Shown piece after piece: positions 35,664 to 42,914 of a DNA stretch of 64,000 nucleotides. The stretch's first letter is position 1; the number at the start of each line of letters is the position of its first letter. Below the pieces are notes generated by a model. The model was not told the origin of the DNA. It saw only the letters and a list, made by a program, of their open reading frames with translations, and searched no databases. Made by a program: the position numbers and the translations under genes. This stretch comes from Bacteroidales bacterium (lineage in GTDB: Bacteria > Bacteroidota > Bacteroidia > Bacteroidales > F082): contig JAEFAE010000007.1 of assembly GCA_016291135.1 (NCBI GenBank), forward strand, positions 1 to 64,000, given 5' to 3'.

Positions 35664-37055
35664 ATGTTACGAAAACTACGTATCACCTTGGCCGTCATCA
35701 TGATCCTACTGATCACCCTGCTCTTTGTAGGGGTTGGCTACGGCATCGACCCATGGGTGGGATGGACGGCCAGGATCCAATTCCTGCCGGCTGTGCTCTC
35801 CCTGGCTTTTGTTGTGGTGGCCGCCATCCTTGTCGTGGCGTTGCTTTTCGGCAGGATCTACTGCAGCGTGATTTGTCCCTTGGGCATCATGCAAGACATC
35901 TACAGCTGGCTTGGCGGCAAGTTCAAGAAAAACCGCTTCAGCTATGTAAAAGAGCACAAATGGCTGCGTTACACGGTGTTGGCGGTCTTCATCGTCTGCC
36001 TCGTCATCGGTTTTGCACCGATCATTACGCTGCTCGATCCCTACGGCAACTACGGACGCATCGTCACCAGCTTCTACCTGCGTAACATCACGGTCTCAAT
36101 CATCGCCTGGGTAGTCATGCTCATCCTCGGCGTGCTGGCCTTCCTCTATGGACGTGCCTATTGCAACGCGATCTGTCCGGTGGGCACCCTCCTCAGCTTC
36201 TTCTCCCGATTCTCGCTGTTCCGTGTACGATTCGACGAAGAAAAATGCAAGCATTGCGGCCTCTGCGAAAAGAACTGCAAGGCCCGCGCCATCGACGCCA
36301 AAGCCGGCAAGATCGACTACTCCCGTTGCGTGGTCTGTGGCGACTGCACGGCACAGTGCAAGTTCGACGCCCTGCACTATACCGCCAAGAAAACGGCATC
36401 GAAATCCGAAACCGCCGAAACCGTTCCCGATGCGGGACGGCGTTCGTTCCTTGTAGGCGCCGCACTGGCAACGGGCACCGCTGCCATGGCCCAAGCCGAA
36501 ATGAAAGTGGACGGTGGCCTCGCCGTCATCGAAGACAAGCAGGCCCCGAAACGGGAGCATCCCATCACCCCTCCGGGCTCCGTCTCGGCCAGGCGCATGC
36601 AGCAGCATTGCACGGCCTGCCAACTCTGTGTGTCGGCCTGTCCCAACCACGTGTTGCGTCCCTCCACCGACCTGATGCACTTCATGCAGCCCATCATGTC
36701 GTACGAAAAAGGCTACTGCCGTCCGGAGTGCACCCGGTGCAGCCAGGTGTGTCCTACGGGCGCCATCCAACCCATCACCAAGGAAGAGAAGACCGCCATC
36801 CATGTCGGCCATGCCGTATGGGTAAAAGAAAACTGCGTGGTCCTCACCGACGGTGTCAGCTGCGGCAACTGTGCCCGCCACTGTCCTACCGGTGCCATCC
36901 AGATGGTGGAATACAACCACAACGGCAACACCGTGATGATCCCCGCTGTCGATACCAACAAATGCATCGGCTGCGGCGCTTGTGAAAACCTGTGCCCCGC
37001 CCGGCCGTTCAGTGCCATCTACGTGGAAGGCAATGTGATGCACCATTGTGATTAG
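35664..37055 (+). CDS. Membrane-bound polyferredoxin with internal Tat-like signal
   Basis: A 463-residue protein. Residues 1-180 contain about five membrane helices and two NapH-like motifs, CSVICPLG (67-74) and CNAICPVG (167-174). A cytoplasmic two-cluster ferredoxin domain follows (CKHCGLCEKNC; CVVCGDCTAQC, 195-232). Residues 257-276 look like a twin-arginine signal (AGRRSFLVGAALATGTAAMA), and behind it lies a second ferredoxin domain with about four 4Fe-4S motifs (CTACQLCVSAC, CRPECTRC, CGNCARHC, CIGCGACENLC). The layout suggests electron transfer from cytoplasm to periplasm. The ATG at 35664 avoids an upstream frame inside the previous gene. A Tat reductase gene follows after 21 bp. Confidence 0.88.
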   Translation: MLRKLRITLAVIMILLITLLFVGVGYGIDPWVGWTARIQFLPAVLSLAFVVVAAILVVALLFGRIYCSVICPLGIMQDIYSWLGGKFKKNRFSYVKEHKWLRYTVLAVFIVCLVIGFAPIITLLDPYGNYGRIVTSFYLRNITVSIIAWVVMLILGVLAFLYGRAYCNAICPVGTLLSFFSRFSLFRVRFDEEKCKHCGLCEKNCKARAIDAKAGKIDYSRCVVCGDCTAQCKFDALHYTAKKTASKSETAETVPDAGRRSFLVGAALATGTAAMAQAEMKVDGGLAVIEDKQAPKREHPITPPGSVSARRMQQHCTACQLCVSACPNHVLRPSTDLMHFMQPIMSYEKGYCRPECTRCSQVCPTGAIQPITKEEKTAIHVGHAVWVKENCVVLTDGVSCGNCARHCPTGAIQMVEYNHNGNTVMIPAVDTNKCIGCGACENLCPARPFSAIYVEGNVMHHCD

Positions 37056-37076
37056 AAGTCAGAATACAGAAGACCG

Positions 37077-38480
37077 ATGAAAAGAAGAGAATTCATAAAG
37101 AGAATGGGCGGTGCCGCCGTGGCCACCTCGGTGGTGTTATCCGCCTGTAAATCAAACGATAAACCCAATATCATTCCCCAAAACGTCACCGATGGCCAAG
37201 GCGAGATGACCTACCGCGTCAACCCGAACTCAGGCGACCGTGTCTCCCTGTTGGGCTATGGCATGATGCGTCTCCCCATCGAAAACGGGGCCGACATGCG
37301 CAAAGACCCCAACGCCCGTGTCGACCAGGAGATGGTCAACCAAGAGATCGACTATGCCCTGGAGCATGGCGTCAACTACTTCGACACCGCCCCGGTCTAC
37401 ACCCGAGGCAACTCGGAAGACGCCACCGGGATCGCCTTGTCGAGACATCCTAGAAACAGCTACTTTATCGCCACCAAGCTGTCCAACTTCAGCCCTGCAA
37501 CCTGGACGGCAGAGGCCTCCAAGGCGATGTTCGAGAACTCACTGCAGAAGCTTCGTACCGAATACGTAGATTACCTGCTCATGCATAGCATCGGCGGATC
37601 GAACGACAACATGGATTGCATGCAACTGTTCAACACCCGTTTCATGGATAACGGCGTCCTCGACTGGCTCGTTGAGCAGAAGAAACTGGGACGGATCCGC
37701 AACCTGGGTTTCTCCTTCCATGGCGACGTCAAGCTGTTCGACACCATGATGCAATGGCACGACGAAGGCCGCTATCACTGGGACTTCGTCCAGATCCAGA
37801 TGAACTATGCCGACTGGAACTACGCCAGCCGCATCGACCCTGACAACGTCAATGCGAACTACCTCTACGAGGAGCTGCACCGTCGTGGCATCCCCGTGGT
37901 GATCATGGAGCCCTTGCTCGGCGGCCGTCTGGCCAAACAGCCCGACTTCATCGTCAAGCAGATGCAGGAACGCGAGCCCGAGACGCCCGTGGCACGTTGG
38001 GCCTTCCGCTTTGCCGGCACGCCCGAAGGCGTCCTGGTGGTGCTCAGCGGCATGACTTACATGGAACACCTCGTGGAGAACGTGGCGACCTATTCTCCCT
38101 TGCGTCCCATCACCGATGAGGAACATGAGTTCCTGATGAAGGTGGCCGAGGAGTTCGTCGAACTCAAGACCGTGCCTTGCACGGCGTGCAACTACTGCAT
38201 GCCCTGCCCCTACGGGCTGAACATCCCGGCAATCTTCGCCCATTACAACGACTGTATCACCGAAGGGAAGATGCCCGCCGGCAATCCCGACGCCGAGGAG
38301 TACCGCCGCAACCGCCGCGCCTTCCTGCTAGGCTACGACGAAAAACTGCCCTACGAACGTCAAGCCAGCCACTGCATCGGCTGCCATCAGTGCGAGTCGC
38401 ATTGTCCGCAAAAAATCGCCATTGCCAGCGAGATGCAACGCATCGACACCTTTGTGGAACACCTGAAACAGCAAGGCTGA
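37077..38480 (+). CDS. Tat-exported aldo/keto reductase with Fe-S motifs
   Basis: A 467-residue protein. The N-terminus KRREFIKRMGGAAVATSVVLSAC combines a twin-arginine motif with a lipobox-like LSAC (Cys24), implying Tat export and lipidation. Residues about 50-350 form an aldo/keto reductase TIM barrel (GYGMMRLPIENG, YFDTAPVYTRGNSED, LGFSFHGDVKLF). The C-terminal 110 residues carry two cysteine clusters, CTACNYCMPCPYG and CIGCHQCESHCPQ, for 4Fe-4S binding. Together with the polyferredoxin encoded 21 bp upstream it probably forms an extracytoplasmic redox system; the substrate is unknown. Its stop abuts the stop of the convergent lipoprotein gene. Confidence 0.88.
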   Translation: MKRREFIKRMGGAAVATSVVLSACKSNDKPNIIPQNVTDGQGEMTYRVNPNSGDRVSLLGYGMMRLPIENGADMRKDPNARVDQEMVNQEIDYALEHGVNYFDTAPVYTRGNSEDATGIALSRHPRNSYFIATKLSNFSPATWTAEASKAMFENSLQKLRTEYVDYLLMHSIGGSNDNMDCMQLFNTRFMDNGVLDWLVEQKKLGRIRNLGFSFHGDVKLFDTMMQWHDEGRYHWDFVQIQMNYADWNYASRIDPDNVNANYLYEELHRRGIPVVIMEPLLGGRLAKQPDFIVKQMQEREPETPVARWAFRFAGTPEGVLVVLSGMTYMEHLVENVATYSPLRPITDEEHEFLMKVAEEFVELKTVPCTACNYCMPCPYGLNIPAIFAHYNDCITEGKMPAGNPDAEEYRRNRRAFLLGYDEKLPYERQASHCIGCHQCESHCPQKIAIASEMQRIDTFVEHLKQQG

Positions 38481-39125
38481 TTAGTTGTCAGGATACTTGA
38501 CAAAATAGGCATCCACCCTTGACCTGAAGTCGCTGATCCATGCAAGGATCTCGTCTTCGGTCATAAAGTCTTTCTCTTCGTCGATCAACTCAGCCGTGAG
38601 CGAATCCCAGTCGATAGACCGGAGATTCTCGCGTTGTGTCCTGATATAGCGAATAAGCTCGTCGTTGGTGCCGTCAAAGTTACTGATTCTCCAGTCGCCA
38701 TCCTCAAAGTGCATCACGATGTCATGCTCGCTCCCAAGATAGTCCATCTTGACATAGGCGTTCCAGTCGTCCATGGGCAACGCCTCAAGAATGGTCTTGG
38801 TATGGTCAGCGTTTTCGTCACCCCCGTTCCCGGAAAGGAAGTAATACAGCCACTCATCATCGCCGATGCCACTGATGTTAACGACCGGAACAGCCCAAGC
38901 CTCTTGGAGCAAGCTGAAGTACTGTTCACCGAAAGCCGGTTTTATGGAAGGGTCGAATTCATGATCAGGCACATATTCCACCAGCCTTTTCGCACTTTGA
39001 ATGATATAGTCTTGAGCGAATTTCTCCGGATACTGGTCACGGGGCGTCGGGGGTCGTTTTTCGTTGGTAGTCATACACTGGCAAAACACAAGCGCCAGCA
39101 CCAGCAAGGTCAATACTTTTTTCAT
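38481..39125 (-). CDS. Lipoprotein of unknown function
   Basis: A 214-residue protein with a signal peptide and lipobox-like end (KKVLTLLVLALVFCQC). The mature part contains a conserved-looking C-terminal half (HDIVMHFEDGDWRISNFDGT; RENLRSIDWDSLTAELID), reminiscent of small secreted DUF3828-like proteins, but I cannot assign it firmly. The stop codon directly abuts that of the reductase gene on the other strand. It has its own promoter (39151-39181). Confidence 0.72.
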   Translation of the reverse strand: MKKVLTLLVLALVFCQCMTTNEKRPPTPRDQYPEKFAQDYIIQSAKRLVEYVPDHEFDPSIKPAFGEQYFSLLQEAWAVPVVNISGIGDDEWLYYFLSGNGGDENADHTKTILEALPMDDWNAYVKMDYLGSEHDIVMHFEDGDWRISNFDGTNDELIRYIRTQRENLRSIDWDSLTAELIDEEKDFMTEDEILAWISDFRSRVDAYFVKYPDN

Positions 39126-39150
39126 GGCAAATTTTTTATTGGTTGAAGGA

Positions 39151-39181
39151 CAAAATTAGCAATTCTTCAATAACAATCCAA
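39151..39181 (-). promoter_or_regulatory. Promoter of the lipoprotein gene
   Basis: The minus strand reads TTG (39179-39181), 20 bp, then TAATTTTG (39151-39158), 25 bp before the start codon. Confidence 0.6.
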
Positions 39182-39190
39182 TAAAATCCG

Positions 39191-39199
39191 TATTTTTGC
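39191..39199 (+). promoter_or_regulatory. -7 box of tRNA-Arg
   Basis: TATTTTTGC lies 15 bp upstream of the mature tRNA. A small GC hairpin (GCGC-GAAA-GCGC) lies between box and tRNA. Confidence 0.6.
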
Positions 39200-39214
39200 A
39201 GCGCGAAAGCGCCT

Positions 39215-39286
39215 GGACCTGTAGTTTAATGGATAGAATAAAGGATTCCGGTTCCTTCGATCAGGGTTCGATTCCCTGCGGGTTCA
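39215..39286 (+). tRNA. tRNA-Arg (anticodon CCG)
   Basis: A 72-nt cloverleaf: acceptor GGACCTG/CGGGTTC, anticodon stem AAGGA/TCCTT with loop TTCCGGT (anticodon CCG) and T arm CAGGG-TTCGATT-CCCTG. CCA is not encoded. Confidence 0.93.
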
Positions 39287-39295
39287 CAAATAATT

Positions 39296-39335
39296 AAAGC
39301 CAATCAGTTGAATTTCAATTGATTGGCTTTATTTA
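39296..39335 (+). terminator. Intrinsic terminator of tRNA-Arg
   Basis: An 11-bp stem, AAAGCCAATCA (39296-39306) with TGATTGGCTTT (39320-39330), followed by ATTTAT. The stem is symmetric and could act on both strands. Confidence 0.75.
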
Positions 39336-39396
39336 TACCGCTACTTTTCCCGTCTTTTTCCTCTTGAACAAGGCACGACCCAAGGAAAAAGCGGCC

Positions 39397-39768
39397 TCAT
39401 CGCTCTTTTCGGTAAAGCACCTCCACCGTTCCCAACGGCGTGGTGGCCACCGTGCGGATACGGCCCTGTCTAAAGGTACCCAAGGGCTTCCCGTCCAGAA
39501 AGAGCTGTCCCCCTCGCAACGAGCACACTCCCTGCAGGGTGTCACCGTCCGAAACGAGGGTCAAGAGCGAATCCGCGTCGATTTGCAACAGGTTGTCCTT
39601 TTCCAACGCACCCACCTGACGCACCATCTCCGGAGTGGCCCGGTCTTCGTTGAATTCCACATTCACCTTCTCTACCGACCAACGACCCAACAAGGGATCC
39701 TGCCGGCCGTTGCAGGACGACAGGCAACATACGAAGATCATGGCAACCAACAGATGGGATGTTTTCAT
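39397..39768 (-). CDS. Small lipoprotein (META/HslJ-like size)
   Basis: A 123-residue protein with the lipoprotein signal KTSHLLVAMIFVCCLSSC and a short folded domain beginning GRWSVEKVNVEFNED. The general layout (GRW start, beta-rich, SDGDTLQGVCSLRGGQLFLD) is that of small lipocalin-like lipoproteins of Bacteroidota, but I cannot name the family. The start at 39768 gives the best signal peptide; another ATG four codons upstream (39780) is possible. No promoter was recognised; the gene follows the DUF2027-Smr gene across a 26-bp direct repeat. Confidence 0.65.
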   Translation of the reverse strand: MKTSHLLVAMIFVCCLSSCNGRQDPLLGRWSVEKVNVEFNEDRATPEMVRQVGALEKDNLLQIDADSLLTLVSDGDTLQGVCSLRGGQLFLDGKPLGTFRQGRIRTVATTPLGTVEVLYRKER

Positions 39769-39785
39769 ATTTATTTTCATTTTTT

Positions 39786-39862
39786 CCAGGGGTTTGGACA
39801 CCCCTGGCAACCGACAGGGCTCCCCTACGGGGTGCTACCGACAGGGCTCCCCTACGGGGTGC
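39786..39862. repeat. Palindromic direct repeat with CCCCTACGGGG core
   Basis: Two exact 26-bp copies (39810-39835 and 39837-39862) of a unit beginning ACCGACAGGGCTCCCCTACG, each with the palindromic core CCCCTACGGGG, stand one base apart. Just beside them is an inverted repeat CCAGGGGT-6 bp-ACCCCTGG (39786-39807). The same core occurs at 44174-44184 behind psd. Confidence 0.85.
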
Positions 39863-39867
39863 AATCG

Positions 39868-40953
39868 TTATTTTTCTTTATCCTTAATCACCACGTCGAT
39901 CGCTCCCACCCCGAATTTGGCGATGGAAGCCATGCGGTTCTCGACGTTTTTGTAATGCTTGAGTTCCTCGATGATGGCATTCTTCAGCACTCCGTTGCCC
40001 ACCCCATGGATGAAGGTCACCTTGGTATATTCCGCGGCGATGGCGCTGTCGAGCATCTTCTTGAAATAATCCATCTGAAGCTTGAACATGTCGTGGCTCG
40101 ACAAGCCCATGATGTTGTCCACCAGCTCACCGATGTGGAGGTCGACGGTAGCCTCGCCAGGAGCGGTGCGGTGCTTGTCGATGGGGGCCTCTTTCATCAC
40201 CAGGTCCTTCTTCGGCGCCTGGGCGCCGATGCCTTCTTTCATGATTCGATTGAAGTCGCCGTCGCCATGTTTGAGTGCCACCAACTCCGAGAGGCAGACC
40301 ATCACCGCCTTCTCACCCAGCACGCCGGAAGCCTGATAGCTTCCCTCCTTGAAGAAACGGTTGGCGCGGATCGAGAAAGGCGCGTTCAGCGGCAGCAACA
40401 TCGTGTCGGACGACTCCGCCGTAAAGAGGGCCTGCACGATGCCCGTGCACCAATACTCCAGGTCCTCGCGCGAGATGGTCTCCACCACCACCTTCTCATA
40501 CTTCTCAAGCTGTCCGTAATCGACATTGACATAGCGGTCCGCTTCACGGATGGTGAAGGTATAGAGCATCTCGTAAGGGGTGTGGTTCACCAGCATCACG
40601 TCCAGGGCGCCCGTCAGCAGCCATTGCTGTTCGTGGGGCACGAAGGCGAGGTAAGCGCCTTCTTTCTCCGCCTCCTTGGCAAAGCGGCGAAGGCCGCCAT
40701 GACGGGCGTCTTCCTGCTGTTGCTGTTGGAGCAGCTGTTTTTCTTGGATCTCCTGCTGCACGGTATCCACGATCTGCTGCTGCCGCGAGGGCTGGGAACG
40801 GTAGTCCAGCACCAGGTCGGAGATCATGCAGGGCACCTCAAAACCGTCTTCGATCTCTACCATCACCATTCTCGAATCGATGATTTTGGTCACCTTCCCG
40901 CCGCCCGTGGCGTTGAGGAAGTTCACTTTGTCTCCAATGTTCACGTTGGTCAT
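39868..40953 (-). CDS. DUF2027 protein with C-terminal Smr domain
   Basis: A 361-residue cytoplasmic protein. The N-terminal 60 residues look like a small beta-barrel resembling the domain found in MutS2-related proteins (IGDKVNFLNATGGGKVTKII). A Gln-rich helix (RQQQIVDTVQQEIQEKQLLQ) follows, then the DUF2027 beta domain (about 95-250), and finally an Smr domain with the motifs DLHIGELVDN and HGVGNGVLKNAIIEEL (about 285-350). Smr domains are often nucleases acting on DNA branches or on stalled mRNAs. Function of the combination is unknown. Confidence 0.85.
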   Translation of the reverse strand: MTNVNIGDKVNFLNATGGGKVTKIIDSRMVMVEIEDGFEVPCMISDLVLDYRSQPSRQQQIVDTVQQEIQEKQLLQQQQQEDARHGGLRRFAKEAEKEGAYLAFVPHEQQWLLTGALDVMLVNHTPYEMLYTFTIREADRYVNVDYGQLEKYEKVVVETISREDLEYWCTGIVQALFTAESSDTMLLPLNAPFSIRANRFFKEGSYQASGVLGEKAVMVCLSELVALKHGDGDFNRIMKEGIGAQAPKKDLVMKEAPIDKHRTAPGEATVDLHIGELVDNIMGLSSHDMFKLQMDYFKKMLDSAIAAEYTKVTFIHGVGNGVLKNAIIEELKHYKNVENRMASIAKFGVGAIDVVIKDKEK

Positions 40954-40971
40954 CTTAGCACGAATTTTGCT

Positions 40972-40980
40972 GCAAAGATA
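40972..40980 (-). promoter_or_regulatory. -7 box of the DUF2027-Smr gene
   Basis: The minus strand reads TATCTTTGC 18 bp before the ATG. It is one half of a divergent pair, GCAAAGATA-22 bp-TATCTTTGC. Confidence 0.55.
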
Positions 40981-41002
40981 ACCATATCCTCAGAAAAACC
41001 GC

Positions 41003-41011
41003 TATCTTTGC
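41003..41011 (+). promoter_or_regulatory. -7 box of the mbnP-mbnH-like operon
   Basis: TATCTTTGC, 18 bp before the ATG at 41030, is the other half of the divergent pair. No -33 box at the standard distance. Confidence 0.55.
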
Positions 41012-41029
41012 GAAACAAATCCTCCTTCG

Positions 41030-41908
41030 ATGAAACCAACGCTTTGGATGATGCTTGCCTGTCTCGCCCTGTTCAACGCCTGTCGCAAATCCGACGACCC
41101 CGGTGTGCTCGACCTTCACGTCGGATACGCCGTCAACGGCGGTCCCTTGGTTTGCGACACCCTGCGTTATGTCAACGAGGCGGGCAACCCCTTCCTGGTC
41201 ACCGAAATCCAATGGTTCCTCTCCCGATTGGAACTTCAGAATGAACAGGGGGAGTGGATCGCCTTCGGCGAAGGGGACCAACCCTATTACATCGACACCC
41301 AGCTGTCGGAGACCCAAACGCTTCGTTCCCAGCCGCTACCGACAGGCCACTACCGGGCGTTGCGTTTCACCTTCGGCCTCGACGAGGCCGACAACCGTAC
41401 CGGTCGCTTCCCGAACCCACCTGAATCGAACATGTTTTGGCCCGACCTCCTGGGCGGCGGCTACCACTACATGAAACTCAACGGCAAATGGCAAGACGCC
41501 GAGGGCCGACGCGTCCCGCTTAACATCCACCTCGGTATCGGCCAAAACGAAAGCCTCACCGAGTTCTATCCCAACCACTTCAGCGTCACCCTTCCCGCCG
41601 ACCTCACCCTGTCGGCAGGACAACACGCCGAAGCCCAGCTGCTCATGACCATCGACAACTGGTTCCGCAGCCCCCATGTCTACGACTTTGGCACCGACGG
41701 CAGTGCCATCATGCAAAACCAAGCCGCCCAAGCCAAGCTCAAGGAAAACGGCGCCGACGTGTTCAGCTTCCACCCAATCGAGGCAACCCCTTCCCTCTCG
41801 GAGCGAAGCCTTCGGATCATGAAAAAAGCAGCCCCCCAGCCCCACTTCATGACCTGGAAGCACCTTAAGGAAACCTTCAACGCCAAAAACACCCAGGAAC
41901 GCCCATGA
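41030..41908 (+). CDS. MbnP-family copper-binding lipoprotein
   Basis: A 292-residue protein with a lipobox (LALFNACRKS; Cys18). The domain is that of MbnP: LDLHVGYAVNGGPLVCDTLR, NPFLVTEIQWFLSRLELQ, YRALRFTFGLDEADNRTG, NMFWPDLLGGGYHYMKLNGK. In MbnP from Methylosinus a tryptophan is oxidised to kynurenine by the partner di-heme enzyme MbnH and contributes to copper binding. Tryptophans available here are W62, W76, W137, W154 and W211. The stop overlaps the start of the MbnH-like gene (ATGA). A methanobactin gene is not near, so a role in general copper handling is likelier. Confidence 0.86.
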   Translation: MKPTLWMMLACLALFNACRKSDDPGVLDLHVGYAVNGGPLVCDTLRYVNEAGNPFLVTEIQWFLSRLELQNEQGEWIAFGEGDQPYYIDTQLSETQTLRSQPLPTGHYRALRFTFGLDEADNRTGRFPNPPESNMFWPDLLGGGYHYMKLNGKWQDAEGRRVPLNIHLGIGQNESLTEFYPNHFSVTLPADLTLSAGQHAEAQLLMTIDNWFRSPHVYDFGTDGSAIMQNQAAQAKLKENGADVFSFHPIEATPSLSERSLRIMKKAAPQPHFMTWKHLKETFNAKNTQERP

Positions 41909-42909
41909 GACGCATCGCTACCTGGACGGCGCTACTGATGATGGCATGGACATGCTGTGCCTGCCAGCCCCACGAGGAGAACGGATACCGTCCCACACCC
42001 TACGCGTTGCCGACGCCTTTGTATTTCCCCATCGCCAACAACATCCCTTCCGACAACCCCATGACCGAAGAAGGTGTTGCCCTCGGGGAAAAGCTGTTCT
42101 TCGACGCCCATCTCTCCCCGCTCACCGCCCAACGCACCCCTTGCTGCGCCTCCTGTCACCATCCCGAGCACAGCTTTGAATACGGTCCTGAAGCCACCCC
42201 GGCCTTTCTCGGCACCCAACACGCCATGCTCCCGTTGATCAACCTGGCCTGGAACACTACCGGGCTGGGCTGGGAAGGTACCGTCGCCACCCTCGAAGAC
42301 ATGGTCTACCTGGCCTACACCGACCCCACCGAGATCCATGCCGACACCACCGATATCGTCCAGCGACTGCAAGCCGACGAGGGATACTGCGACCTTTTCA
42401 AGAAGGCTTTTGGCACAAACGAACTTCACTTCGGCCTCGTTCAGAAGTCCATCGCCCAATATGTACGCAGCCTCGTCTTCTGCGACAGCAAGTTCGACCG
42501 CTACCTGCGTGGACAAGAACAACTCACCCAAGACGAGTTGAACGGTTACCGGCTGTTTGTCACCGAGGAGGGGGCCGACTGCTTCCACTGCCACGGGGGC
42601 GGAGCCAACGCCCTGTTTACCACCCACCTGCGTTACAACAACGGCCTCGACGCCGCCTACCACGGTGACTTCAAGGCCCCCACCCTACGCAACATCGCCC
42701 TCACGCCCCCCTACATGCACGACGGACGGTTCCACACCCTCGACGAGGTCATCGACTTCTATTCCGAAGGCGTTCAGTACTCCGAGCAGATCAGCCCCTT
42801 GATGCACCATGTGATGCAGGGTGGCGTGCAACTCACCGATCAGGAGAAGGCCCAACTGAAGGCCTTCCTCAACACCCTCACCGACACCTCACTCCTCCAA
42901 CAAGAATAA
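41905..42909 (+). CDS. Di-heme cytochrome c peroxidase family, MbnH-like
   Basis: A 334-residue exported di-heme enzyme: signal peptide with possible lipobox (TALLMMAWTCCAC), first heme site CASCH (Cys81, Cys84, His85) and second heme site CFHCH (Cys226, Cys229, His230), with the typical LGEKLFFDAHLSPLTAQRTPCCASC and TLRNIALTPPYMHDGRFHTL segments. Its coupling to the MbnP gene identifies it as MbnH-like rather than a plain cytochrome c peroxidase. It would use peroxide or high-valent iron to oxidise a Trp in the partner. Confidence 0.86.
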   Translation: MRRIATWTALLMMAWTCCACQPHEENGYRPTPYALPTPLYFPIANNIPSDNPMTEEGVALGEKLFFDAHLSPLTAQRTPCCASCHHPEHSFEYGPEATPAFLGTQHAMLPLINLAWNTTGLGWEGTVATLEDMVYLAYTDPTEIHADTTDIVQRLQADEGYCDLFKKAFGTNELHFGLVQKSIAQYVRSLVFCDSKFDRYLRGQEQLTQDELNGYRLFVTEEGADCFHCHGGGANALFTTHLRYNNGLDAAYHGDFKAPTLRNIALTPPYMHDGRFHTLDEVIDFYSEGVQYSEQISPLMHHVMQGGVQLTDQEKAQLKAFLNTLTDTSLLQQE

Positions 42910-42914
42910 CATCC

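Noticed and set aside
39319-41244. A 641-codon open frame on the plus strand
   Set aside because: It runs antisense through the small lipoprotein and the DUF2027-Smr gene and into mbnP, has no signal, no family motifs and starts inside a terminator; it is a by-product of GC-rich codon use.
41905-42909. Plain bacterial cytochrome c peroxidase
   Set aside because: The ATGA overlap with an MbnP-type gene points to the MbnH branch, although the sequence alone would also fit a peroxidase.
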